Below are positions 23,357 to 31,042 of a stretch of 51,263 bases of DNA, one piece after another. The DNA lies in assembly GCA_964530525.1 (NCBI GenBank), contig CAZHBH010000007.1, positions 1-51,263 of the forward strand, in the 5' to 3' direction. The notes under the pieces are model-generated. The model was not told the DNA's origin and searched no databases. It saw only the letters and a list, made by a program, of their open reading frames with translations. The position numbers and the translations under genes were made by a program. Positions within the stretch are counted from its first letter, which is position 1. Each line of letters begins with the position of its first letter. This DNA is from CAYNQN01 sp964530525. Its GTDB lineage: Bacteria > Actinomycetota > Acidimicrobiia > Acidimicrobiales > Acidimicrobilacustridaceae.

Positions 23357-24841
23357 TTGGGCGATCTCGGGTCGGCGCTGCTGGTGGTCGTGGTGCTTGC
23401 CGGCGCGGTCCCCCTGGTGATCGGCGCCTACCAGTTCGCCCTCATCGGCCTCGGCCGGTGGCGCAACCACTACGACCGCTGCGGCGACGTGCTGCCCCGA
23501 ACGGCCATATTGGTGCCGGCGTGGAACGAGGCCCTCGTGCTGGAGACCTCCATCGACCAGCTGGTGGCGCTCGACTACCCGGCCGATCGCCTGCGGGTGT
23601 ACGTGGTGGACGACGCCAGCACCGACGAGACGCCGGAGCTGCTGGCGCGCAAGGCACTGGAGCACCCCGGTCGGGTGTTCCACCTGCGCAGGGAGCAGGG
23701 AGGCCAGGGCAAGGCGCACACGCTCAACCACGGCCTCGCCGTGGTGCTCGGCGAGAGCTGGGCCGAGGCGGTGCTGATCATGGACGCCGACGTGGTCTAC
23801 GAGCCCGACTCGCTGCGCAAGATGGCGCGGCACCTGGCGGACCCCGACGTGGGAGCCGTGACCGCGTACATAAAGGAGGGCAGCCGCCCGGGCACCTCGT
23901 TCAACCGCTTCATCGCCTACGAGTACGCCACGGCCCAGGCCGCCGGGCGTCGTGCGCAGAACGTGATCGGTGCTCTTGCCTGCCTGGCCGGCGGGGCTCA
24001 GCTGCACACCCGCGCCAACCTCGAGGCCATCGGGGGGCGGATCGACACCACCTCGCTTGCCGAGGACACGGTGACGACCTTCCTCACGCAGCTCCAGGGC
24101 CGGCGGGTGATCTTCGAGCCCAACGCCGTCTGCTGGGCCGAGGAGCCCTCGGGGGTTTCGGCGCTGTGGCGCCAGCGGCTGCGCTGGGCCCGGGGGAACG
24201 TGCAGGTGACGCGCCGGTTCAAGCGCGTGTGGTTCAGGCGATCACCCACCCATCGCCTGGGAGGGATCACGTTCGGGCTCATCTGGTTCAGCATCTTGCT
24301 GCTTCCGGCCGTGATGGTGCTCTCTTCGGCCGCCCTGGTGGTGCTGTTCCTCACCGACTTCGCCCTCGCGCAGCAGGCATTCCGGCAGCTGTGGATACTC
24401 AACGCCCTCGCGTTCGTCTTCACCACCGCGTTCGCACTCCTCATCGACCTGCCGACGGCCCGGCGGGCATGGCGCCAGGCGATCATGTTCCCCGGGCTGT
24501 TCTCGGTGCTGATAATCGTCTTCACGCTCTGCCCGGTGCTGCTGGTGGCGCTGGAGGCAGCGTTGGGTCGCTGGACCGGCTTCGTCGTGACCGACGGGCA
24601 GGTTCGAGCCGTGATGATCGCTGCGTACCTGTGGGTCGCCGGGTGCATGGCGGGCGCGTACCTGGCGAAGAAGGTGGACGACTGGGGTTGGCCCAGGGCT
24701 GCCCGTGCGCTCATCTACCTGGTGGGTTACGGGCCGCTCCTGTGCGCCGTGACGTTCACCGCGTACGTGCACGAAGCGCGCCACCGAGAGCAGCGCTGGG
24801 AGAAGACCGAGAAGCTGGGCTCCGTGGGGATCCGCTCGTGA
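23357..24841 (+). CDS. Membrane glycosyltransferase family 2 (processive type)
   Basis: The 494-residue protein has an N-terminal membrane segment (ALLVVVVLAGAVPLVIGAYQF) and a cytosolic GT-A domain with VVDDAS, DADVVYE (DXD) and the late QRLRWARGN (Q/R-x-x-R-W) motif of processive enzymes such as cellulose, hyaluronan and PNAG synthases. At least five C-terminal membrane helices follow. It should polymerise or transfer a nucleotide sugar across the membrane. TTG 23357 is chosen because GGAAGGCTGAGG precedes it and no upstream start exists before the PHP stop. Together with a PIG-L deacetylase it points to an amino-sugar-containing surface glycan. Confidence 0.87.
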   Translation: MGDLGSALLVVVVLAGAVPLVIGAYQFALIGLGRWRNHYDRCGDVLPRTAILVPAWNEALVLETSIDQLVALDYPADRLRVYVVDDASTDETPELLARKALEHPGRVFHLRREQGGQGKAHTLNHGLAVVLGESWAEAVLIMDADVVYEPDSLRKMARHLADPDVGAVTAYIKEGSRPGTSFNRFIAYEYATAQAAGRRAQNVIGALACLAGGAQLHTRANLEAIGGRIDTTSLAEDTVTTFLTQLQGRRVIFEPNAVCWAEEPSGVSALWRQRLRWARGNVQVTRRFKRVWFRRSPTHRLGGITFGLIWFSILLLPAVMVLSSAALVVLFLTDFALAQQAFRQLWILNALAFVFTTAFALLIDLPTARRAWRQAIMFPGLFSVLIIVFTLCPVLLVALEAALGRWTGFVVTDGQVRAVMIAAYLWVAGCMAGAYLAKKVDDWGWPRAARALIYLVGYGPLLCAVTFTAYVHEARHREQRWEKTEKLGSVGIRS

Positions 24842-25011
24842 GAGCCGGTGGCCCGGTCTCGGCGCGCGGACCCGACGGGGGTGGTAGCGCCCGCTTCCTC
24901 GGGGAGCTCGCCGAGAGCCGCCGGGCGGAGGGGCGCCTGCCGTGGAAGCAGCTCGCCGCGTCGGCCCTGGTGGCAGCGGTGGTGGTGGCTCGCTACCTGT
25001 GGTTCGCGTAG
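24838..25011 (+). CDS. Small single-pass membrane protein (57 aa), unknown
   Basis: A GTG at 24838 overlaps the glycosyltransferase stop (GTGA). It opens a 57-codon frame with a Gly-rich start, a charged helix (FLGELAESRRAEGRLPWKQ) and one hydrophobic helix (LAASALVAAVVVARYLWFA) at the very C-terminus. The four-base overlap and the sensible membrane helix argue for a real gene. It may anchor or regulate the synthase, as small subunits do for other processive synthases. No family was recognised. Confidence 0.55.
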   Translation: MRAGGPVSARGPDGGGSARFLGELAESRRAEGRLPWKQLAASALVAAVVVARYLWFA

Positions 25012-25122
25012 TCATTCGCGGGTCGCAGGGACACCGATCGAATATCCCGCTAACGTGATCTACGACACACCGGTGGCCGGGTCAGTCAGTCGGTCGCTTT
25101 CGGATTTCTGGGGAGGACGAGT

Positions 25123-26613
25123 ATGAGTTTGTCGAAGCGGTTGGTAGCCGGCGCCACGGCGGTGGCGCTGGGGATGGGCGTGATGCTCGTCGGCGGGGCC
25201 AGCCCGGCGGGCGCAGCGGTCGTGAGCACCGAGTCCACTCAGTGGATCTGGTGCAACCCGACCCCATTGGACACTCAGAAGCAAGCGGTACCGACCGTTA
25301 CGCAGGCACCCGATTCCGTCTCGGCCGGCGACACCTTCGACGTGAGCTTCAGCACCCAGCTCCCCTCGATCGTTCTCAACGGCTTCATCATCTACGACAG
25401 CGACACGCTATGGCAGTTCCCTGAAGAGGTGACCGTGAACAGCGTCGAGCTCGTTGGTGGCACGTCCGGTGATCCGGCGTTCAACGACGGCCAGGAGAGC
25501 CAGTGGGCAGGCGAGGTGTGGATCAACCCCACGATCGAGGACATCGAAGCGGTGAACACCTGGTTCGCCGGGGCGACCGCGATCGAGAACCCATATCCGG
25601 AGCGTGAGCCCGGGACCCCCTCGGAGTTCGGCCCGATCCCGCCGGCTGTCCCCGAGGGCTGGGAGCCGAACGAGAACACGGTCCTCGTGCAGTCGACCCC
25701 GAACCCGGGCCTGACATCCAGCCTCGATTCTGACTGGCCCGAGCAGCTGGGCTTCGCCGGTCGGCCGACCCCGCAGACGGTGGTGGCCAACGTGACGGTG
25801 AAGGAAGGCGTTGACGACCAGTGGATCAACTGGGGTGCCCCGCTCACGTCGCACTCGCACGCCTACGCAGCGAACTTCGGCCTGAGCACCGACACCACCT
25901 GCATTCCCCACTACTGCGAGCCAGGCGTGCCGCCGGCCGAGTGCTCAGCCCTTCCAGCTCCCGGTCAGCCCCTGAGCCAGCTAAAGATGACGGCGCGCTA
26001 CATCCTGGGCCAGACGGCGGTGGGCGATGCCTTCCCCGACTTCCTCGACGTGCCTCGCTGGGCGCACTTCTACGACGAGATCTTCTGGATGGGAGACACG
26101 GGGATCTCCGAGGGGTACCCGGTGCCGGGCGGCTACAACTACCAGCCCAACGACGCCCTGACCCGCCAGGCCATGTCGGCCTTCCTGTTCCGCCAGGCCA
26201 ACCCGGGCGTCGAGCCGACGGCTTGCACGGAGATGCCGTTCGTCGACGTGCCTGTGGACCACCCGTTCTGTGCGGAGATCAAGTGGATGTCCGACGAGGG
26301 CATCTCGACTGGCTACGACACGCCCGAGGGCAAGAAGTACCAGCCGAACACACCGCTGACCCGCATGGCGATGTCGGCCTTCCTGTTCCGCCTGGGCGAG
26401 GGTGGTGAGGCCGACCCGCCGGACTGCGCCCCGCCGATCTTCATCGACGTGCAGCCGGGAGACGACTTCTGCGGTGAGATCAAGTGGATGGCCCTGGAGG
26501 GCATCTCGGAGGGCTACGAGACCTCTGGCGGCATGGAGTACCGCCCGGCTCTGCCTCTGACCCGCCAAGCCATGTCGGCGTTCCTGTTCCGCTTCAGCGA
26601 GATCGACCTGTAG
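25123..26613 (+). CDS. Secreted protein with C-terminal triple SLH-like module
   Basis: The 496-residue protein starts with a Sec signal peptide (cleavage probably after SPAGA, residue 31). A unique beta-rich region of about 270 residues follows, with no family recognised. Three repeats at about residues 302-358, 373-422 and 440-496 have the pattern F-D-V-x-x-x-x-F-x-x-E-I-x-W-M-x-x-x-G-I-S-x-G-Y ... Y-x-P-x-x-x-L-T-R-x-A-M-S-A-F-L-F-R. These resemble S-layer homology domains and probably attach the protein to cell-wall polymer. The Cys residues in repeats 2 and 3 (HPFCAEI; DFCGEI) pair by position with ones just upstream (TACTE; PDCAP) and may form disulfides. GGGGAGGA (25110-25117) sets the ATG. 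It has its own gap of 111 bases and is closed by a strong hairpin. Confidence 0.85.
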   Translation: MSLSKRLVAGATAVALGMGVMLVGGASPAGAAVVSTESTQWIWCNPTPLDTQKQAVPTVTQAPDSVSAGDTFDVSFSTQLPSIVLNGFIIYDSDTLWQFPEEVTVNSVELVGGTSGDPAFNDGQESQWAGEVWINPTIEDIEAVNTWFAGATAIENPYPEREPGTPSEFGPIPPAVPEGWEPNENTVLVQSTPNPGLTSSLDSDWPEQLGFAGRPTPQTVVANVTVKEGVDDQWINWGAPLTSHSHAYAANFGLSTDTTCIPHYCEPGVPPAECSALPAPGQPLSQLKMTARYILGQTAVGDAFPDFLDVPRWAHFYDEIFWMGDTGISEGYPVPGGYNYQPNDALTRQAMSAFLFRQANPGVEPTACTEMPFVDVPVDHPFCAEIKWMSDEGISTGYDTPEGKKYQPNTPLTRMAMSAFLFRLGEGGEADPPDCAPPIFIDVQPGDDFCGEIKWMALEGISEGYETSGGMEYRPALPLTRQAMSAFLFRFSEIDL

Positions 26614-26650
26614 GCGGAAAGAACGAGCAAGCAACACGAAGAGCTACTGG

Positions 26651-26680
26651 AGAGGGGCGGGCCAAAGGGCCCGCCCCTCT
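26651..26680 (+). terminator. Strong GC-rich hairpin terminator (no U tract)
   Basis: Thirteen perfectly paired bases (AGAGGGGCGGGCC with its complement) flank the loop AAAG, 38 bases after the SLH-protein stop. The following bases are CTCGCG, so intrinsic termination would be of the U-less actinobacterial type. The next gene's first possible ATG lies only seven bases downstream, so that gene must be read through or have a promoter near here. Confidence 0.8.
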
Positions 26681-26686
26681 CTCGCG

Positions 26687-28321
26687 ATGGTGGGGGTGAC
26701 GGTGGGAAGTGATGGGGTGTCTCGAAGGCTCGTCCATGCAGCCTCCGGCTTCGTCGCTTTGCTGCTCTTGACGGTGGTCCTGGTGCCACCGGCGACTGCA
26801 GCATCGGACGACGGAGCGGCATCGTCGACAGAGTCGACCGGCTTCGACGACGTGGGGGCGGATCACCCGTTCTTCCACGAGATCGAGTGGTTGGCGGAGG
26901 AGGGGATAGCCGAGGGCTTCCCCGACGGCACGTTCGGCGACACGCTGCCCGTGACCCGCCAGGCGATGGCTGCCTTCCTCTACCGGTTCTCGGTGGGAGC
27001 CGAGGACCCGCCGGCGTGCCTCGAGCCACCCTTCTCGGACGTCCCGGTGGACCACGAGTTCTGCGCCGAGATCGCCTGGTTGGTGGCGCAGGGCATCACC
27101 CAGGGATACGGCGACGACACCTTCGGGCCCGGACTCGCCATCACGCGCCAGGCCATGGCCGCCTTCCTCTACCGCGAGGCGGGCAACCCCGACGGCGAGG
27201 CGCCCGAGTGCGACACCTCGCCGTTCGTCGACGTGCCCACCGACCACCCGTTCTGCGGCGAGATCGCGTGGCTCGCCGGCCAGGGCGTCTCGATCGGCTT
27301 CCACGACGGGACGTTCGGGACCGACAGCGTCATCACGCGGCAGGCCATGGCTGCCTTCATGTGGCGCCTGGCCCTGCTCGAGGACCCCGGTGATCCCGTG
27401 CCGTCGGCCGGTTGCGGCACCGCCACGATGGCACCCGTCGAGGAGCTGCGGGTGGACGTGGAGATCGACGGGACCGAGCGGTGGTACCTGCTCACCGTGC
27501 CGCCCGGGCACGACGGGGAGACCCCCATCCCCCTCGTGGTCGACTTCCACGGGCTGGCCGAGGGGGCGACCATCCACACCCAGATGAGCGCCTACAGCGA
27601 GCTGGCCTGGACCGAGGGCTTCGCCGTGGCCTTCCCGCACGGCACCGGCACCCCGGTGCGCTGGAACGTGGGCGCCGGGGACGACAACCCCGACCTGGCC
27701 TTCGTCGACGCCATCCTCGACACGCTCGGCGAGCAGCTCTGCCTCGACGAGTCACGCTTCTACGCCACGGGCCTCTCGTTCGGCGGCTTCATGACGTCGC
27801 GCATCGCCTGCTCGCGCTCCGACCGCTTCGCCGCGGTCGCTCCGGTGGCCGGCGTGGTGATGCCCGAGCCGTGCGACACCGAGCGAGCCGTGCCACTCAT
27901 CACCTTCCACGGCACCGACGACCACCTCCTGCACTACGACGGCGGCGTGGGGATCGAAGAGGAGCCCCCGGCGGTCGTCGACAGCCTCGGGCCGACGCAG
28001 GACGAGGATCCGCCCAGAGCTCCCGAGGGCATGGACCTGACCAGGCCCATCCCAGAGCAGGTCGCCCTCTGGGCTGCTCACGACGGCTGCCTTCCCGATC
28101 CCGTCGACACCCAGATCACCGACGAGGTGATCCATCGCGTGTACCGCTGCCCCACAGGCTCCGCGGTGGAGCTGTACATCGTGATCGGCGGAGGCCACGC
28201 CTGGCCCGGCAGCGAGTTCAGCAAGCTCATCTCGTTCGCCGTGGGCTACACCACCTTCGACATCTCGGCCACGGAGCTGTCGTGGGCCTTCTTCCAGCGA
28301 TTCCACCTCCCCACCCCGTAG
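26687..28321 (+). CDS. Secreted SLH-anchored esterase (PHB-depolymerase/feruloyl-esterase family)
   Basis: A signal peptide (LVHAASGFVALLLLTVVLVPPATAA) is followed by three SLH-like repeats at about residues 53-101, 116-165 and 180-230. These are close relatives of the repeats in the preceding protein. After a linker comes an LpqC/PHB-depolymerase-type alpha/beta hydrolase: nucleophile S364 in GLSFGG, acid D411 or D412 in FHGTDDH, and H504 in GGGHAWPG. It is 544 residues from the ATG at 26687; GTG 26702 or 26717 are possible later starts and would give a shorter leader before the signal helix. The enzyme should hydrolyse polyester or aryl-ester bonds while held on the cell wall. Confidence 0.87.
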   Translation: MVGVTVGSDGVSRRLVHAASGFVALLLLTVVLVPPATAASDDGAASSTESTGFDDVGADHPFFHEIEWLAEEGIAEGFPDGTFGDTLPVTRQAMAAFLYRFSVGAEDPPACLEPPFSDVPVDHEFCAEIAWLVAQGITQGYGDDTFGPGLAITRQAMAAFLYREAGNPDGEAPECDTSPFVDVPTDHPFCGEIAWLAGQGVSIGFHDGTFGTDSVITRQAMAAFMWRLALLEDPGDPVPSAGCGTATMAPVEELRVDVEIDGTERWYLLTVPPGHDGETPIPLVVDFHGLAEGATIHTQMSAYSELAWTEGFAVAFPHGTGTPVRWNVGAGDDNPDLAFVDAILDTLGEQLCLDESRFYATGLSFGGFMTSRIACSRSDRFAAVAPVAGVVMPEPCDTERAVPLITFHGTDDHLLHYDGGVGIEEEPPAVVDSLGPTQDEDPPRAPEGMDLTRPIPEQVALWAAHDGCLPDPVDTQITDEVIHRVYRCPTGSAVELYIVIGGGHAWPGSEFSKLISFAVGYTTFDISATELSWAFFQRFHLPTP

Positions 28322-28339
28322 CTGTGCATCGGTGGTCGG

Positions 28340-28384
28340 TTGCGGGTGGAGTGGAGTCGGACTAGCTTCTGGACAGATGTCCAG
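28340..28384 (+). promoter_or_regulatory. Leaderless TetR promoter with overlapping operator
   Basis: TTGCGG (28340-28345), a 17-base spacer and TAGCTT (28363-28368) form a promoter whose predicted start of transcription falls at or next to the ATG at 28377; no ribosome site is present. The inverted repeat CTGGACA-GA-TGTCCAG (28369-28384) covers the transcription start and the start codon. The arrangement predicts autorepression of the TetR gene and of the whole cyp51 operon behind it. Confidence 0.7.
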
Positions 28385-28988
28385 TTCAGCGGTGGAACTA
28401 GACGGGGGGATGGGGGAGCTGCTCTCCCTCGAGCCGACCCGCAGGCACCTGTCGGTGCGCCAGGCGCGCACGGTGCAGAAGCTGACCGAGGCTGCCCTCG
28501 AGGAGCTGCGAAGCGTCGGGTTCGACGGGCTCACGGTGCGCAACGTCGCGCGGCGGGCAGGAACGGCCCCAGCCACCGCCTATACGTACTTCACCTCCAA
28601 GGAGCACCTGGTGACCGAGGTGTTCTGGAGGAGGCTGCAGGGGTTGGCTCCCACCGAGCTGGCCGACGACATGACACCGGATGCCCGGGTGAGCGCCACG
28701 CTGGCCGACCTGGCCCTGATGGTCGTGGACGAACCCGAGCTGGCGGCCGCGTGCACGGTGGCGATGCTCGCCCCCGAGCCCGACGTGAAGCTGCTGCGCG
28801 ACCAGATCGGTGCAGAGGTGAGCCGCCGCGTGGGCCGGGCCCTGGGCGACGTCGCTGACCCCGCGGTGAAGGCCACCTTGGAGCTGGTGGTCACCGGAGC
28901 GCTGTTGCAGGCCGGCATGGGCCACGTGGCCTACGAGGATCTGCCCGAGCTGCTGGCGGCGGCGGCGAAGGTGGTGCTGCGCCCATGA
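28377..28988 (+). CDS. TetR-family transcriptional regulator
   Basis: This 203-residue protein has an N-terminal TetR HTH (LTEAALEELRSVGFDGLTVRNVARRAGTAPATAYTYFTSKEHLVTEVFW) and an all-helical ligand domain. The ATG at 28377 is preferred over the open frame from 28332 because it sits inside the promoter/operator described above and keeps the usual 25-35 residue lead to the HTH. The stop overlaps the P450 start as ATGA. By position it corresponds to M. tuberculosis Rv0767c in the cyp51 locus (recalled gene order). Confidence 0.87.
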   Translation: MSSSAVELDGGMGELLSLEPTRRHLSVRQARTVQKLTEAALEELRSVGFDGLTVRNVARRAGTAPATAYTYFTSKEHLVTEVFWRRLQGLAPTELADDMTPDARVSATLADLALMVVDEPELAAACTVAMLAPEPDVKLLRDQIGAEVSRRVGRALGDVADPAVKATLELVVTGALLQAGMGHVAYEDLPELLAAAAKVVLRP

Positions 28989-30187
28989 GCACGGCGACCC
29001 TGGCCTACAACCCGTACGCGTACGAGATCCACGAGGATCCCTACCCCACTTACGCCCGCCTTCGCAGCGAGGCCCCCCTCTACCACAACGAGGAGATGGG
29101 CTTCTGGGCGCTGTCCCGCCACGCCGACGTGGTGGGAGCGTTCCGCGACTCGGGCACGTTCTCGTCGGCGGAGGGCGTGTCGCTCGACCCGGCCGCTTCG
29201 GGGCCCCACGCCCACCGGACAATGTCGTTCCTGGCCATGGACCCGCCTCGTCACGGCCGGATGCGGTCGCTGGTGTCGAGGGGGTTCACGCCCAGGCGGG
29301 TGGCGGAGCTGGAGCCCAGGATCCGCGAGCTGGCCCGGGAGCACCTCGAGCGAGCGGTGGACGAGCGCTCCTTCGACTTCATCGGCGACTTCGCCGGCCT
29401 CCTCCCCATGGACGTGATCTCCGAGCTCATCGGGGTGCCCAGGTCGGATCGGGCGGAGGTGCGCAGGCTCGCCGACCTGCTCGTGCACCGCGAGGAGGGC
29501 GTGAACGACGTGCCTCCCGCTGGCGTGGAGGCTGCCCTCACCCTGGTGGGCTACTACAGCGACATGCTGGCGGAGCGCCGGCGTACGCCCACCGACGACC
29601 TCACCACCGCCCTGCTCGACGCGGAGATCGACGGTGACCGCCTGGCCGACGACGAGATCATCGGGTTCTTGTTCCTGATGGTGGTGGCCGGCAACGAGAC
29701 CACCACGAAGCTGCTGGGCAACGCCTGGTACTGGGCGTGGCGCAACCCCGCCCAGCGAGCTCTGCCCTTCTCCGATCCGGCCCTGGTTCCCACCTGGGTG
29801 GAGGAGACGTTGCGATACGACACGTCCACCCAGATGCTCGCCCGGGTGACCACCACCGAGGTGGAGGCCTACGGCCAGGTCGTGCCCGCGGAGGAGCGGG
29901 TGCTGTTGCTGGTCGGCTCGGCCAACCGCGACGAGGAGGTGTTCGCCGACGCCGACGCCTTCGTGCTGGACCGGCCCGACAAGGAGCGCCAGCAGCTCGC
30001 CAGCTTCGGCTTCGGCCGCCACTTCTGCCTCGGTGCCTCGTTGGCGCGCCTGGAGGCCAGGGTGGCGTTGGAGGAGCTCGTGAACGTGGTTGCCGACTAC
30101 GAGGTCGACCCCAGGGGGATGAGCCGCGTCCACTCGGTGAACGTGCGGGGCTTCGCCAACCTGCCCACCACGGTGGTGCCGCGCTGA
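28985..30187 (+). CDS. Cytochrome P450 (CYP123-position homologue)
   Basis: This 400-residue soluble bacterial P450 has the I-helix oxygen motif AGNETTT, the ExxR in WVEETLRYD and the heme loop FGFGRHFCLG with ligand C348. It is a class I enzyme needing ferredoxin; the 3Fe-4S ferredoxin at 32454 is the likely donor. It overlaps the TetR stop (ATGA) and the SDR start (TGATG). In mycobacteria the same place is held by CYP123, whose substrate is not settled; the name here is positional and not a subfamily assignment. Confidence 0.9.
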   Translation: MSTATLAYNPYAYEIHEDPYPTYARLRSEAPLYHNEEMGFWALSRHADVVGAFRDSGTFSSAEGVSLDPAASGPHAHRTMSFLAMDPPRHGRMRSLVSRGFTPRRVAELEPRIRELAREHLERAVDERSFDFIGDFAGLLPMDVISELIGVPRSDRAEVRRLADLLVHREEGVNDVPPAGVEAALTLVGYYSDMLAERRRTPTDDLTTALLDAEIDGDRLADDEIIGFLFLMVVAGNETTTKLLGNAWYWAWRNPAQRALPFSDPALVPTWVEETLRYDTSTQMLARVTTTEVEAYGQVVPAEERVLLLVGSANRDEEVFADADAFVLDRPDKERQQLASFGFGRHFCLGASLARLEARVALEELVNVVADYEVDPRGMSRVHSVNVRGFANLPTTVVPR

Positions 30188-30972
30188 TGCCCAGGTTCGA
30201 CCCGCACCCCGAGCGGCGACCTGCCGTGGTGACCGGGGCGTCGTCGGGCATAGGTCGGGCGTCGGCTGCCTCGCTGGCGGCGGCGGGTCACCCGGTGGCG
30301 CTGGGGGCAAGGCGGGTGGCGATGTGCGAGCAGGCCGCCGAGGAGATCCGCTCGGCTGGGGGAGAGGCGGTGGCGTTGCCTCTGGACCTGCTCGACGCGG
30401 ACTCGGTGGCGGCCTTCTGCAAGAGGGCCACCGACGAGCTCGGCGATGTCGAGGTGGTGGTGTCGAACGCCGGCGACGTTCGCCCGGTCACGGCCGTGGG
30501 CGCCGATCCAGAGGTGTTCGAGCGCCAGCTGGTGGTGAACCTGGCCGGCCCGCAGCGCCTGCTGCACCACCTGGTGCCGGCGATGGTGGAGCGCGGCCGG
30601 GGTGACGTGGTGCTGGTCACCTCGGAGGTGGCGGTGAGACCCCGGCCGAGGATGGCGGGCTACGTGGCCGGCAAGTCGGGCTTGGAAGGCCTGGGCCGCT
30701 CGCTGCAGATGGAGCTGGAGGGCACCGGGGTGCGGGTGGGCATGATCCGACCGGGCCCATCGAGGACCGAGCAGGGCACCGACTGGTCGGACGACGATGT
30801 GGACGCGGTGATGGCCGACTGGGCCAGGTGGGGCGTGATGCGCCACGGGGGCTACATGCGCCCGCGCGACGTGGCGGCAGCGGTGGTGGCGATGGTCTCG
30901 GTGCCTCGGGGCACCAGCTTCGCCCTGCTGGAGGTCCAGCCGGAGGCACCGGTAGAGCGAGGGGAGAAGTAG
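30187..30972 (+). CDS. Short-chain dehydrogenase/reductase of the cyp51 cluster
   Basis: The protein has 261 residues with the cofactor loop VVTGASSGIGRASA, the NAG motif (VVSNAGDV) and the catalytic Y-x-x-x-K in GYVAGKSG. The ATG at 30187 overlaps the P450 stop; the longer open frame from 29737 is a shadow. It lies between two P450 genes and corresponds in position to Rv0765c. A 3-keto or hydroxysteroid substrate would suit the context but is inference. Confidence 0.85.
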   Translation: MPRFDPHPERRPAVVTGASSGIGRASAASLAAAGHPVALGARRVAMCEQAAEEIRSAGGEAVALPLDLLDADSVAAFCKRATDELGDVEVVVSNAGDVRPVTAVGADPEVFERQLVVNLAGPQRLLHHLVPAMVERGRGDVVLVTSEVAVRPRPRMAGYVAGKSGLEGLGRSLQMELEGTGVRVGMIRPGPSRTEQGTDWSDDDVDAVMADWARWGVMRHGGYMRPRDVAAAVVAMVSVPRGTSFALLEVQPEAPVERGEK

Positions 30973-31038
30973 ATGACGTCCGTTGAGCCGTTGCCGACTG
31001 ACGCTGCGGAGCCTGCGTCGGAGCAGCGAGACCGATGA
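30973..31038 (+). CDS. 21-codon ORF between the SDR and CYP51 genes
   Basis: Directly after the SDR stop (TAG ATG), an ORF encodes MTSVEPLPTDAAEPASEQRDR and ends TGA at 31036-31038, overlapping the CYP51 ATG at 31035. A GAGGGGAG ribosome site lies six bases before its start, better than the site in front of CYP51. It may be a real coupling ORF that brings ribosomes to cyp51. Coding status is unproven and chance is possible at this length. Confidence 0.35.
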   Translation: MTSVEPLPTDAAEPASEQRDR

Positions 31039-31042
31039 CGAC
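31020..31042 (+). repeat. 23-bp imperfect direct repeat, copy 1 (at the CYP51 start)
   Basis: Bases 31020-31042 and 32663-32685 match at 21 of 23 positions and share GAGCA, AGACCGATGACGAC and the reading phase of the ATG. In copy 1 the ATG is the CYP51 start. In copy 2 it overlaps the ferredoxin stop and opens a 15-codon ORF. The repeat therefore looks like a duplicated translation-start cassette. Confidence 0.6.
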
